NCBI GenBank assembly: GCA_002104985.1
Contig: MCGO01000126.1
Span: 1 to 64,000 of the forward strand
Direction: 5' to 3'
DNA: 64,000 bases
DNA from: Rhizoclosmatium globosum
Taxonomy: Eukaryota > Chytridiomycota > Chytridiomycetes > Chytridiales > Chytriomycetaceae
Shown piece by piece: positions 44,761 to 55,813 of this stretch; within the stretch, counting starts at the first letter, position 1, and each line of letters begins with the position of its first letter. The position numbers and the translations under genes are program-made. The notes under the pieces are model-generated. The model was not told the origin of the DNA, did not search any database, and worked only from the letters and a program-made list of their open reading frames with translations.

Positions 44761-45208
44761 TTGGCTGCTGTTCGTTTAGCACCAATTTGAAGAACTCAGT
44801 CTGCCAATTTTTTAGATAGACCCAACCCTCATTTTTTCCCAAGATAGTTAACATTTCTATTGACAACTTTCTCAAGACCATGTGCATCGTTTTCAGGGTG
44901 CCTTTCCATTTTGCAATGACCTTGATCATAAACCACAATTTAGTGAGTTTTAATTGGTTTGACTTAAGACAACGTTAGTACTAACACATTCAAGGCTTTT
45001 ATTGGCTTCTTAAAATTAATCCATATGGGAATAAAGAAAAGACTCTTATCACCGGCATCGACAACGCGGCAGAGCGCGTTAAGATTAAGGTTGACGTGAG
45101 GACTTAGCGCAAAGTTCTACAATCTAATGTTTCATTCTCAATTGACTAAATACCATTTCGTGTTTATTTCAAAACTTGACTATACTTTAACCATAGATGA
45201 GGAAATAA
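44761..45208. other. Intergenic stretch, no supported gene
   Basis: The upstream region of the transcription factor (minus strand) and the 3' flank of the dehydrogenase. AT-rich; small frames only. Confidence 0.5.
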
Positions 45209-46074
45209 CTAGAATCCTTTCGATCTGAGAAGCTCTTCTGAAAACTGCCATAAAGCATCTGTATCCTGCTCCTTGAAATTCGGGATCTTTGAGAGATCCC
45301 AAAATTGGTCTGTGTTGGTCCAACTAGTTCCAGCCACAGCCTTGTCTGAAACCGACGCAAAGATTTGCGTCAAGACCCCGACTTCAACCTTTACCGCGAT
45401 GAGAAACGACACGTTTCTGGCAAGGAAGGGAAAGAACCCAGAACCATATTCTCAATACCAGTTTTAACCGGTCCTGGATCAATAACACAAGCATGAATAC
45501 CTCTCTTTGCAAGCCCAAGCGTAAAATGGACGTTAGCGAGCTTGGAGTCCCCATAAGCGTTTTGAGGAACGTATGTAGCTTTTTTATTAATAGCGTCCAA
45601 GTCAAACTTCAAAGACGCCCAACCCATGGCCGGTTTCGCAGATACAGACACGACCCTGGTTTTGGACTTGACAATCAGATCCCATAACTGCTGGACGAGG
45701 TAAAAGTGGCTCAAATGGTTTACTTGGAACTGACTTTCGATTCCTTGCTTTGTAAGCTTATATTCGACAAGTCCAATTCCAGCGTTGAGCATAAGGACAT
45801 CCAAGTGGGTAATATCGAGGTTGGAAACCATTTCCTTGACCGAGGATAGGTCGCCAAGGTCAGAGGTTACTGGAATCAGCTTCGCATTTGGAGCAAGTTT
45901 CTGGATTTCATCAATAGCGGATTGCAACTTGTCGAGCGAACGTCCGTGGAGGTAGACTGTAGCGCCTTTCTGGGCAAACACTTTTGCAGATTCAAAACCA
46001 AGGCCAGAATTAGCTCCCGTAATCATAAACGTCTTGCCGGTGATAGACGGGACGTTGTCAGTCGAGAATGGCAT
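45209..46074 (-). CDS. Short-chain dehydrogenase/reductase
   Basis: A classical SDR. TGANSGLG is the cofactor loop near residues 19-26, LMLNAG near 95, VVSVSA supplies the Ser, and the catalytic pair lies in AYGDSK (YxxxK). DPGPVKT follows. The frame changes near 45440, where the sequence continues as ARNVSFLIAVKVEVGVLTQIF through a second segment (45412-45209) that completes a normal SDR C-terminus. I see no acceptable intron there, so one indel (mutation or sequencing error) is likely. NADP(H) or NAD(H) oxidoreduction of an unknown small substrate is expected. Length would be about 288 residues. Confidence 0.82.
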
Positions 46075-46329
46075 TGTTCTTTCTTACGTCAAGATTTTCC
46101 AAAAGAATTTGGATGAGAATTTGGTGAGTTTTGTCCTTCTGGAAGGATTTGAAATCCAGTAAAATCGAATTCAAATCAAATCCAGATTTCAACGACGTGG
46201 CAGTCAGGTGGGATCCATAATTCGAAATGAAAGGTGATAAAAAAATTTATGAAACGTAGAGGTATAATCAAGATAATATCCATCCTTTTTTCTCACATCG
46301 AATATTTGCCCTTAATCTGAAGCAGTGCC

Positions 46330-46816
46330 ATGCACAAGACGTCCTGTTTGCTATGCCATTCGGGTCACCACAAGTGCATATTGTATCCGAATAAATCCAG
46401 TCCAAAGGACAGTTGCAGTGCGATAGGACGAGTTTGCCAGTACGAAGGATGTCCACCACTAGTACGGTTCAAAAAAACATGCATGCAGACAGTCTTATTG
46501 TCGCTACAACGACAGTGAAATGTTGGGTTTTGTCTGTGTTCAAAGTCCCTCTATTTTGAAGCTCCTAAAGGCTTAGCAAGCATAACCTGTCTATCGATTA
46601 TGGCAACAAACCCAATCCTGGAAGAAAACTATCGATGCGCCAATTGAAATCACCATCGAAAGTTTAGAATTGGATGATCCGGACCTTGCTCCAGCGTATG
46701 GGGATTGATTCTTGGTTCATCGATTAAAGAGAAAGCGTGTATTTAAATGAACGGGGCTTTGATGCAACTGAAATGCAAGACAGCTATCATCGAAAACCTG
46801 CGTATTTACGGTGAGT
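46330..46816 (+). pseudogene. Decayed Zn(II)2Cys6 transcription factor
   Basis: CLLCHSGHHKC…C…SAIGRVC keeps five of six cluster cysteines in the right spacing. Further on IESLELDDPDLAPAYGD, then FLVHRL, then ERGFDATEMQDSYHRKPAYLR match the order IEDPDLMPTMEDF…, DVHGFMMTFFTQPAPLR of the intact gene at 42872-44760. After PAYLR a GTGAGT donor sits at the same codon phase as in that gene. Stops and frame changes separate the pieces. From 46817 to 47197 no gene is seen. Confidence 0.65.
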
Positions 46817-47197
46817 TCTTGGTGCATATGGCTGGGAGTGTTAATGTTTCAACTGAAATAAAACAATAGAACACATAAAGCAGTGCCGATTTAACATCAT
46901 CGTTTGAGCAATTGATTACATACGGTTTGCTAGATTCATTTGGAGCGGGTACGAACGAACCTCTCAAATAGTGTTTTATTTTGGAGCATCGTCTGTCAGT
47001 GATAATGCGCCATTGGATGAATCACACTGCATGGGCAACAAGAAACAATGGACATGAAGAACTGAAGAATCTTTGCGACTTTTGGAAGATCTGTTGTTGA
47101 TGGAGGTGAAGTAAGGTTCTTGGCAAAAAAACAAGCCACACATTCAAAAAACCGAGCCCAAAACTGCGCAACCAAACTCAAAGTCAAAGACCCAACA

Positions 47198-48079
47198 ATG
47201 TCAATCATCCAAACGATCCCCCAAGAGCTACTTGACGAGATCATCCCTTACCTTACGGAAGCAATTGACTTGATCAACTTCTGCCACACCCTCAAAGCCC
47301 TTCTCCCAATTGCCACCGTTCTCTATGAAGCGGGGACTCTCCTCAAACAACGCCCTTCGAGGGTGTGGCCTAGATTAGACCTCTCAGTTAACTTGAATCC
47401 ACATCTTGGACTGACTGATACATCCTCACACTTGCCTGCCGAATCCCTCAAGATCATGGCGTCTCTTGGATCCATGCACTCGAGATACGGTGGATCCACT
47501 CATCTGCGTATGTTCTTCTTTCCAATAGATCACCTTGAAGCACTTGTCCCTCACATCTCCAGAAAGGTCTCTGTTGAAATCGAATCTAATCCAGAAAGCG
47601 TTGCCAAAACGGCGAAGCTCCTCCAAGATAACGGCAAGATTGTTACAACTGCTCTTTGGGGGACTGTTACGCACGTTACTGACATTGAGAAATGGGTTTC
47701 TCCGCTTTCTGTGTTGAATCCACAAAAAGTTGAGCAGATTCCAGTTTCAATGTTGTCAGCACTGAAAGAATGCACTCGCTTGAGGATGATTGAGGTCTCG
47801 TGTAATGATATTGACGACGCTGACTTTGCAAACTCCTTGCGTGACCTAAATTCTTTACGTGAGTTACATGTAAATTGCTTCACGAGTCCAAATCGGAGGA
47901 GCGAAGTCATTGATGTGTTGGCAGCAACAGTACTCGCCAAGGTTACATTTGAAGTCAATATGGACGAAGATTTGAGTTTTCGTGAAATTGGTTCTTTAAA
48001 TTTGATTGGAGTGTTGGACATTAAGACTGTTGGATATTTCAAGCATATTATTTGGCAACGTCAATATTTACAACATTAA
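47198..48079 (+). CDS. F-box-like protein
   Basis: 293 residues from ATG 47198 (MSIIQTIPQELLDEIIPYLTEAIDLINFCHTL). The first 45 residues fit an F-box. An upstream in-frame start at 47120 would add 26 basic residues and is less likely. The rest has Leu-rich segments (LKECTRLRMIEVSCNDIDD, LNSLRELHVNCF) like degenerate LRRs. Single exon. Expected to link unknown substrates to an SCF ubiquitin ligase. Confidence 0.72.
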   Translation: MSIIQTIPQELLDEIIPYLTEAIDLINFCHTLKALLPIATVLYEAGTLLKQRPSRVWPRLDLSVNLNPHLGLTDTSSHLPAESLKIMASLGSMHSRYGGSTHLRMFFFPIDHLEALVPHISRKVSVEIESNPESVAKTAKLLQDNGKIVTTALWGTVTHVTDIEKWVSPLSVLNPQKVEQIPVSMLSALKECTRLRMIEVSCNDIDDADFANSLRDLNSLRELHVNCFTSPNRRSEVIDVLAATVLAKVTFEVNMDEDLSFREIGSLNLIGVLDIKTVGYFKHIIWQRQYLQH

Positions 48080-48419
48080 ATAACAATAATATTACACGTA
48101 TTCCTTTTCCAAAACATGATTTTCACAATCCCAAGTGACGATACACAGTTTATCCAGTTATTTCATTCAGTATGCACTGTCTTCCGTAGTGGGGCCGCAG
48201 TGGTATACACAACCGCACTCTGATTTGCATGCAACAAACCCCATTCCCCATGCATTGTTCAAGCTTATTCACATCCGAAATCCCCAAAGCCCGTACCCAA
48301 GTCCAATAAATCAGACGGGGTGCTTAGTAAGTTTTTTACTATTCATATTATGGCTTGTGTGTCGTACCCAATTGTGAAGCAATTTTTGAGATTAACTAGT
48401 GGAAAGACACGAGCCGTTG

Positions 48420-49936
48420 ATGGCAACGCTCTTTGGTCTGATTGCGATGGCAGCATCGTCTGTCTGTGGCAGTGCCCAGTTAGCCTCGGACATCGCACTG
48501 CCGCTTTCTCGCAGCCGCATCGATCAAGTTGATGATCACCGAGGAAGAGACAACTTAGCTAGACTTCCTCTGCGCCGATCGACAAGTCTCGTCTTTGCCC
48601 GGCACAGTCGTTTTAGGTGCAGATTGATACTGGTTCAGTGCTTTTTTAATACTGTTGAATAGTGTTCAATGATCCGCTAATCAATTAATCAATGACCAAC
48701 TACCAGTGGGTTCCCTCTACTTCGTGCTCAGCCTGTCCAAATCAGGAGCAGTCTAAGGATCACAGGGACAAGGACCAATCAAGGCTGTCTTCAAGTGCAT
48801 CCAAAGTGATTCCTGAATGTTCCTGTGGTTCCCTAAACCCTCCATTCAACTCAACAGCATCGCAGTCCTTCCACCTTCTCAACGGATTCAACAATGTCAC
48901 CCTTGAATATGGTTCCGGCCAAGTCGTGGGCTACACTGCGACCGAAACAATCTCAATTGCTTCTCTCTCAACAACAAACCAAATATTCCTTCTCGCCACA
49001 AAAGAAGACCGAAAAACAAGCTACCAACTTAAAGGAAAAGGCGATGGAATTCTGGGTCTGACGTTTCAAGATGGATTGGACTCTACAATGCACCACGACT
49101 CGATTCTGTATTCCCTCGCTGCACAAAAGAAAATATCAAACAATTTATTCTCGCTGTGGTTGAATCAATCTTCGCAAACCAGTGAACACAACCCCATCGA
49201 CCCAAATGGAGGCAAACTACTTCCGGATCCATTGACTCTTCACTCTTTTATGGGAAAATAACTTATATCCCCGTATCTCCAATCCCAATGGCTGATGAAG
49301 AAGGATACATTTCAAAATCATACTTTTGGTCCATCCCCGCCTCATCCATCGCAATCTCAAACAATCAAATTATGGCTCCTTCATCTACGTATGCAATAAT
49401 TGATTCCGGAACAACTTACATTATGGTTGATCCAACAACGCTTTCAAATATTGTTAAAATACTTGGTGTTCAACAAAAAAGTCGAGGCGGTGAATGGATT
49501 GAGTTCACGTGTACTCCTAGCACACTGCCCGATTTAACTTTTGTTCTCGGTGGGCAGCAGTTTGTGTTTCATGGGAAGGATTACATTGTTCAAGAGGAGA
49601 ACGGGGACTGTATTCTTGGTACGTTCCACCTCTACTCACTTTATTTCTTATGTTGCTTACCCCTCTATACTCATTACAGCCATCAGGTCGTACGCATCAA
49701 CCAGTAGTCAACAAACATTCTGGATCATGGGAGACTTGTTTTTGCAAAAGTATTACACAGTGTTTGATTTGGGAAACAAACAGCTTGGGTTTGCTGTTGC
49801 GGCGGATGGTCTCATTGCTGGCAATGGAACCATAGCTGTTTCTGCTGCTGATGCGTTACCGTCAACGAAAAGTGATGCGTCAACTGTATATAAGCGGGGT
49901 GTCCTTGGGTTTGTTGTTGCATTGTTCATTCTGTAA
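48420..49936 (+). pseudogene. GPI-type aspartic protease, frameshifted
   Basis: A signal peptide (MATLFGLIAMAASSVCGSAQ) is followed by a damaged region near the first catalytic motif. VQIDTGS is readable at about 48620 but flanked by a stop and no clean exon join. WVPSTSCSACPNQ onward reads well (GKGDGILGLTFQDGLDS) to 49218, where the frame breaks. It resumes as SGSIDSSLFYGKITYIPVSPIP. The second catalytic motif is IIDSGTT, and the end has FWIMGDLFLQKYYTVFDLGNKQLG plus a hydrophobic GPI-like tail. It is closest to the protease at 39243. Two lesions suggest a pseudogene. Confidence 0.75.
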
Positions 49937-50076
49937 ATGTGTTCCTTTCAAGCTCTGCTTACCAAATACACACCTTTCTTCCAACATTTAAATAGTTCAA
50001 TATGAGAGAGGACTCCCATACCTTCCAAAGAGATAATTTGATCCAAGATAGATTCTTTGCGATTTAGAAACGCAGA

Positions 50077-50171
50077 GACAACGTGGCCGAGCGGTTGAGG
50101 CGATAGACTAGAAATCTATTACTCTCTGATAGACTAGAAATCTATTACTCTCTGAGTGCGCAGGTTTTCCA
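50077..50171 (+). pseudogene. tRNA-Ser pseudogene with duplicated anticodon arm
   Basis: The first 50 nt are almost identical to the real tRNA at 50221. A 26-bp segment with the anticodon arm is present twice in tandem (50102-50127 and 50128-50153). The T-arm is degenerate and no acceptor 3' strand is present. Confidence 0.85.
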
Positions 50172-50220
50172 AATGGCCTGTTTAATCCAACATAAAATCT
50201 TTATGATTTCTACCCACACA

Positions 50221-50302
50221 GACAACGTGGCCGAGCGGTTAAGGCGATAGACTAGAAATCTATTACTCTCTGAGTGCGCAGGTTCAAGTCCTGCCGTTGT
50301 CG
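50221..50302 (+). tRNA. tRNA-Ser (anticodon AGA)
   Basis: Acceptor GACAACG pairs with CGTTGTC; discriminator G. The anticodon arm ATAGA-CTAGAAA-TCTAT has anticodon AGA. It has a long variable arm, as expected for serine, and T-loop GTTCAAGTC. No intron. TTAG and T-rich sequence follow. Confidence 0.95.
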
Positions 50303-50809
50303 CTCTTAGTTTCTTTGCAGCCACAGAATGCTATTTTTGGAATTGAAGTTGTCATCATAAATTATATTATTTATTGGTCAATACTCGTCTTAATACTTGT
50401 CTGCGAGGAAATAAACCCCTGATTGTTGAAACTTACATCAAAACTTGACGAGCCTGCCTACCTGATCCCACCGTAATCTCGCCGAACTCTACACAGGGAC
50501 TCTGGAGTGATGTATCACTCTATAGATAGGAACGGATCCTATACCTTTCTCTCTACGGTACAGGGTATATGGCTTTTTTACAAAGTGTGCGAGTTTCACG
50601 AACCCAACTGCCACAACCACGAAGACGATGAAATCGTCTTACATTATTTTGGACCACCTCGAAAGGCCCTTATTTCTGCAATTTATGACGAAGACCAAGG
50701 CGCTAGATGATGAAGACGAGGAAGACGATGAAATCTAAGGCAAGTATCCTTTCTGGATGTGCGCCAGGCTAATCGCTCGGAACTGTTTCTTTGCAGATAA
50801 GGGCACAGT
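50303..50809. other. Stretch with weak coding hints
   Basis: An open frame at 50507-50710 and an acidic one ending DDEDEEDDEI near 50739 could be exons of the gene below. I cannot find a convincing join (the donor would be GC-type). Left unassigned. Confidence 0.3.
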
Positions 50810-51112
50810 ATGGCAGCAGCTTGTAGGTCTTTTGGCTATACTAGACAAGTCATAGGATTTTTTGCCCAAGTTGCTGAGGAAGGAGGAATGTTTTCTCCAA
50901 GCTCTGAAGATAACCACAGTGTGGGAAGATGGCTAGACTTTTTTCAGGAATTATATGAAGATATCTTTTTCATTGATGGTTTTGGCAGACTGTCGGGCAT
51001 TTTGCGGTTCATCAACAATGTATGGCGAGTGGAGCGGACAAAAGCTGTATCGATTGGTGCCAGTAATAAAGATATGAAGGCAGAGATAAAGCGCGTAAGG
51101 CACAATAAATAG
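50810..51112 (+). CDS. Hypothetical small protein
   Basis: 100 residues (MAAACRSFGYTRQV…, SVGRWLDFFQELYEDIFFIDGF…, ending KRVRHNK). Reads as a compact helical protein with a basic tail. The putative acceptor TTTGCAG lies upstream at 50796, so it may be a last exon. No family recognised. 51113-52126 holds no supported gene. Confidence 0.35.
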   Translation: MAAACRSFGYTRQVIGFFAQVAEEGGMFSPSSEDNHSVGRWLDFFQELYEDIFFIDGFGRLSGILRFINNVWRVERTKAVSIGASNKDMKAEIKRVRHNK

Positions 51113-52126
51113 CCTGCGGTGGGTTGATTAAATAAATATTTATTGTCAGTTCTTCCGAGGGTGGCAGCGCTTAAGGTAGAAAATGATACTTCATTAATCC
51201 AGTTCTCACGAAAGATTTAATGGCTTTTTTATGACACATCTACAGCATCGGCGAGTGTTGCTTTGTTATGACTGGGAGTACAAAAAATCTTGTCACAGCC
51301 ATCTCCACGCGCACTTTGATTGGCTGTGAATTTTGCACCCCATGTGCAAACCAAAACCGCAAATAAAAGAAACGCGTCACCAGTCGAAAACAGTTCCAAA
51401 AAATCTCACCACCAGACTTCAAACCTGATCCCCATCACAGCAGAGATGCCCCCCTCGTTTGGACATAGTCGTAAGCCGAGCAGATTGAAATAGACTATTC
51501 GGTGGACTGGTTAGTGTGCAGGTCCCACACCGTGTCGAACGAGTATTCCTTTGCTGTGATTGCCCCCAACTCCCCGCCCACTCACACTTTTACACTTTAC
51601 AACACTCGAGAGTTTTTAATGCCGCGGCCTTTGATTTGCTCAACGCTTTTCTCTCAATAAAAAAGAATAAGAATGATCTGTTCAATGCTTATTTTGTTTG
51701 TTTGGCGTTGAATATCATATTCAGAGGCTGAGTAACTTTTGAAGACAGTGATTAACGAAAATGAAGGATAAGTAATAGAGGACCCTGCAGTTAACGGTTA
51801 GGTCACTTCTTCGGTTTGTTTTTGAGTTCTGGCATTGATTCAGATCGAATGACACCGTCTGGAGAATGAACTGAAAATGAAAGTAACAGCGCTGTCATTA
51901 AGTTTGTATATTGGGTCTTTCTATGTCTGGTCTGAGGTGCAGTATGGCTGTCAACTTTCATCTTACGAAATTTCGCAGTCATAAGCTGCTGCACACAAAC
52001 GCTGTTAAATACTTCAATGATTTATGTTTAATACTTCAACGAAATCATTGATGGAAAGAACGTCAGTCATAGTTCTCCATATACCAACCAACCACCTGCA
52101 ACCTTCTCTACATCCTCTAAAAGGCT

Positions 52127-52213
52127 GCCTTCTACCAGATTTGAACTGGTGGCCTCCTGCTAGCTGTTCTTACGATACTAGGCAGGCGATCTGACCAACT
52201 GAGCTAAGAAGCC
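52127..52213 (-). tRNA. tRNA-Thr (anticodon AGT) with 14-nt intron
   Basis: Minus strand: acceptor GGCTTCT with AGAAGGC (one G-G mismatch at the second pair). The anticodon stem is CCTGC/GCAGG with loop CTAGTA-A. A 14-nt intron TCGTAAGAACAGCT sits after position 37. T-arm ACCAG-TTCAAAT-CTGGT. Length 87 = 73 + 14. Confidence 0.85.
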
Positions 52214-52490
52214 AGCTGATAAAGGCGTGATAAATAGTATTATGAAGTGTGTCAAAAAATAGAATTTTTGTAAAGACGGTCCAAAAACGTCAAGCATTGC
52301 TTTTAGCTCTCTTAAGAGAGATAACTATTGTCGATTAAGCTGGTTGAATACAGTTAGAGTTGTGTTCCGGTTGAAAAGCAGGATGTGGCGCATCAAACCT
52401 TTATTCAAACATTAACAAAACAGCACGAAGAAAACAAAGCAGAAAAAGGGGTGTACCAACATAAAATACAAGAAAGAAGTAAGCATTCAT

Positions 52491-52983
52491 TCAACACCAT
52501 TCCTGAGCCTGATTGAAACCTTGACCATACCCACCAACACGACTGATTCCACCCATTCCACCACATGAACCGTAAAGACCATCAATCGCGTTGAAACCAC
52601 GCTGTTGCCCAAATCCATCATGTCCGTTAACACCAAAACGCCAGTTTCCATTCAAAGCCTGGTTCTCGTAACACCTGCGCTCAAGCGCGTTCAACACAGG
52701 GCTGGTGAAGCCACCGCGTCCAATATTCTATATAATAACGTTAATACTACGCTGTATTGAGGATGCGAAGACTAACCTGACGACCATAGTAGCGCTGACC
52801 AAGGCCGCGGTTGAAATCAAGCCCAGAGTATCCAAGAGGACACTCGTAACCTTGAAGACCAAGAGACATCTCGGAGGAAGAGTACCATGGTCTGGCTTGG
52901 AACTGGACAGGGTAACGACGGAAAGGGGATTGAGCTCCGATGAAAGACTGGTCGTAGCATTCAGATTGAGGGAAGTATTGCAT
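52491..52983 (-). CDS. Small Gly/Tyr/Phe-rich protein
   Basis: Two exons (52983-52777 and 52727-52491) with donor GTTAGT and acceptor TATAG join in phase, giving 147 residues. Composition is rich in Gly, Gln, Tyr, Phe and Arg (SPFRRYPVQFQARPWYSS, FGQQRGFNAIDGLYGSCGGM). It has no signal peptide or TM segment. It could form a structural or phase-separating low-complexity protein. A CTCTTCGCTATTC leader lies just upstream. Function unknown. Confidence 0.72.
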
Positions 52984-53354
52984 TTTGAGATTGTTTTTTG
53001 AATGGAAAGAAAGAATAGCGAAGAGCTGTGAGTTTTTATAGCCTTCGATTTGAAGGGTCCATCCCTTTTTTGTGGGAATGATACACGTTGAACCGCTTCC
53101 AAAAGTCAAACTTAAACTCATGCTTCCAAAACTTAATCATCGCTCTTTATTTTTCAAAGTGAAGACCTTCGTGCTTTTTTTCAAGCTGTGTAGTTTTTGT
53201 GAGATCTGATCCAGTAATTGTTTGGTGGAACCACTGGGCAAATCAATTTCATCATAAATGTCTTATGGGCTGATTGTCTCGCCAAGAAACACATCCTTCT
53301 TTACAATGATTGAGTTCATATTACTCGCAACCGTTTGAAACTTCTTGAAAGTAT

Positions 53355-54314
53355 TTAAGACTGATTGAGCCTGTGTTCTGCTAACCCTCTGGGACGTATC
53401 GCCTCAGTTTGATTATCTAGCGGAATCCCATGAAGAGAATGAATACGGAACATGAGTTTTCTGTGCTTATCCAGTTTTGTTGTTACAAGACAAAACCGAA
53501 ATACCAAAGCTGTCGCCGAGAAACACGGAACGGCCACTTCTGCAATCGGTACATTACAGCAAAGCTGCATCAATGCAGCTGATATACCCGCCCAACATAC
53601 TTGAGGAAGAGCAAGTACTGCTTTTGAATCTCCATTAAAGACGCCACATATTAATGCCGCATTTAGAGCTTTCATTTTAGTCCCTCCGACATTTTTCGTG
53701 ACAAACTGCATATCGAGAAGGCTATTAACATTAGCAGCTAAACAGATGTTTGGAACCGGCATTTCTTCTCCCCTTTACAGCCATATGAGTGTCAATTCAG
53801 AACACAAAGTGCAACTTACATTAGCCAGTGCCCCCATTCACACGACCCAAATATTGAAAGAATCGCAGCTCCATAAACCGTTTGAACGAGTTGTTTCCCT
53901 TGCGAAGCAGAGAAGTCTTCTTGCAACAGATACTTCCCAATCTCGTTTCGGGTACCCGAATCGCCGTCCATTGAGTCAACCAACATGAGTTGGTGTATGA
54001 ATTGCCGCTCAGTGTCATCAGCGTCAGTAGGTGGAACCACTCGAGCATTCACGACATGTCGAAGGGTTGTGAATCCAACCTCGCCTTCCAGTTCACTTGT
54101 CATGGGTTGTTAGATCAAAAGCGGAAGAAATGGATCTTACTCTGGAGTCCAGTGTACATCACCGACGTCTCGCAAGCCGTACTCGTGTAAGAGAAGGTCA
54201 TAGAGGCGTTTACCATCTTCCCCATTGATTACTTGCACTTCACGAAGTCGTGCCTCCCGCCTCCAATCTTTCGCTGCTTTGTCGTTCGAGGTGGCTGCGT
54301 TTCTTACAGTCATT
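53355..54314 (-). CDS. Hypothetical protein, three exons
   Basis: ATG 54314 (MTVRNAATSNDKAAKDWRRE). Exon 1 ends TGGACTCCAGA with a GTAAGA donor. Exon 2 reads DELEGEVGFTTLRHVVNARV… to EWGHWLM. Exon 3, from the acceptor GTAAAG, reads GEEMPVPNICLAANVNSLL… to LAEHRLNQS. The joins keep phase. The middle has DADDTERQFIHQLMLVDSMDGDSG. The C-terminal part is rich in Ala, Cys and hydrophobic residues. I recognise no family. About 280 residues. Confidence 0.5.
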
Positions 54315-54394
54315 GGCGAAAAAGATGTCGTTTCAGTACTTTTGAAACGTTTACCAAAAAAAAGTGTACTTTTTCAATAAGTAACGAAACTAAT

Positions 54395-55627
54395 TCAAAA
54401 ACACACATCGAAACAAGTCCTCAACTCATTTCGTAACTCTACAACCTCATTTTGCTCTTTTGGAGTGAGTGAAACGACTTGTCTTTCGTTTGGACTTGCA
54501 AACACGCGTTGGATAATGAACACACCGACTTTGCTTTCTAACTCCTTCATTTTGACTTCCAATGCGTGGAAATCAGGTTTCCCTTCGTTTCTTCCGTCAA
54601 AGGGTACAAAGTACGACACTTGGGACTTTGGCAATTGTCTGCCACCAACTGGCAAATCTGACCGCCGCTTCTTCAATCGCTCCTCCATTTCAACTGCCTC
54701 TTTTTCCTCCCTTATCTGTACTTGATTCCACCTCTCAATACACCCCTCAACATCACGTATTCGAAACCGCTCCTTCACATTCTTTCTCAACAACCCCTCC
54801 ACAACTTCCTTCCACACGTTATCCACAAAGACATGACCCTCCAAATCAAATGGATCCATAACACCCCTTTGAATCCTCTCAACAACCCGTTCAAGACTGG
54901 GCGCATGAAAGGGAACCCTCCCCGTCCCCATTTCATACACGACAACACCGAGACTCCAACAATCCGCTTCCGCGCCATACCCGCTCCCCGTACCAGAAAG
55001 AACTTCGGGAGCCATGGAATTAGGCGTCCCAACAGCTGTCATGGCGTGCGTTCCAGGTACGGCGATCCCAAAATCACCCAGTTTCACGTGCGTCTTTGAA
55101 GCGTCGAGGAATATGTTTTTTGATTTGATGTCACGGTGGAGGAGGGGGATTGCGTGCAAGTGTTTTATTGCGGAGAGGAGTTGGGAGAGGAGTGGGAAGA
55201 GGGTTGATGGTGGGAGGTTGTTTGAAGGGTGTGAACGGATGAATGTGTGGAGGTCGCCGCCTGATGTGAGTGGGGTGGGTTAGAGGGAGTTGGAAGGGGT
55301 CACGGAGCACGGACCTTCACAAAACAAAGTGACAAGGTATAGGTTACCAGCAACGGAAAAAGAGTCGGATAGAGAAAGAATGTGTGGATGTGATGGGATT
55401 GTCTTGAGTAGCTTGACCTCTCTGATTGCTGAATCACGTTCATACTTTGCCAGGGAATCCAATCTGATAATCTGCTAGTATAACGGATTAGAGAGAATGC
55501 ATTGAACCAACTAAATATGAATAACCTTTGCACAATATTTAACTTCAGAATGCGAACCTTCCTGCTTGATTCTCCTCACGACACAGCTTCCGCCTCTTCC
55601 CACAACGCGTCCAAGTTTCCACTTCAT
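54395..55627 (-). CDS. Serine/threonine protein kinase (NEK-like)
   Basis: ATG 55627; exon 1 (55627-55526) and exon 2 (from 55474) join in phase, then a third exon opens after an intron near 55320-55264. Gly loop GRGGSCVV, Lys in KYCAKQI, catalytic loop HRDIKSKN, DFG, and GTPNSMAPEVL in place of the usual APE region. Then DCWSLGVVVYEMGTGRVPF. The kinase is complete. The C-terminal 100 or so residues are charged with coiled-coil character (…VQIREEKEAVEMEERLKKRR…). The HRDIKSxN loop and short kinase plus coiled coil fit NIMA-related kinases best, but CAMK- or ULK-like assignment is not excluded. Faces the m-AAA protease gene head-to-head, 187 bp apart. Confidence 0.85.
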
Positions 55628-55813
55628 TTATTCAAGTGTGTGAATACTTGAGAAAGAAAGTGTGGGAAAGGGAAAAGCAAAGGAAGGAAACCGACGAATC
55701 AAAACAGATTTCTTTTGTTGTTTCATCGATTTTCTGTTTTTCAAATCATTTCAGAACTTTGAGACAAACACGTCACCCCCAAATTCAAAGTTAGTCTGAA
55801 CTAGCACGCATCG

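Noticed and set aside
51490..51560. Possible tRNA (GGACTGGTTAGTGTGCAGG … GTGTCGAACGAG)
   Set aside because: A-box and B-box are poor and no acceptor or anticodon stem can be formed.
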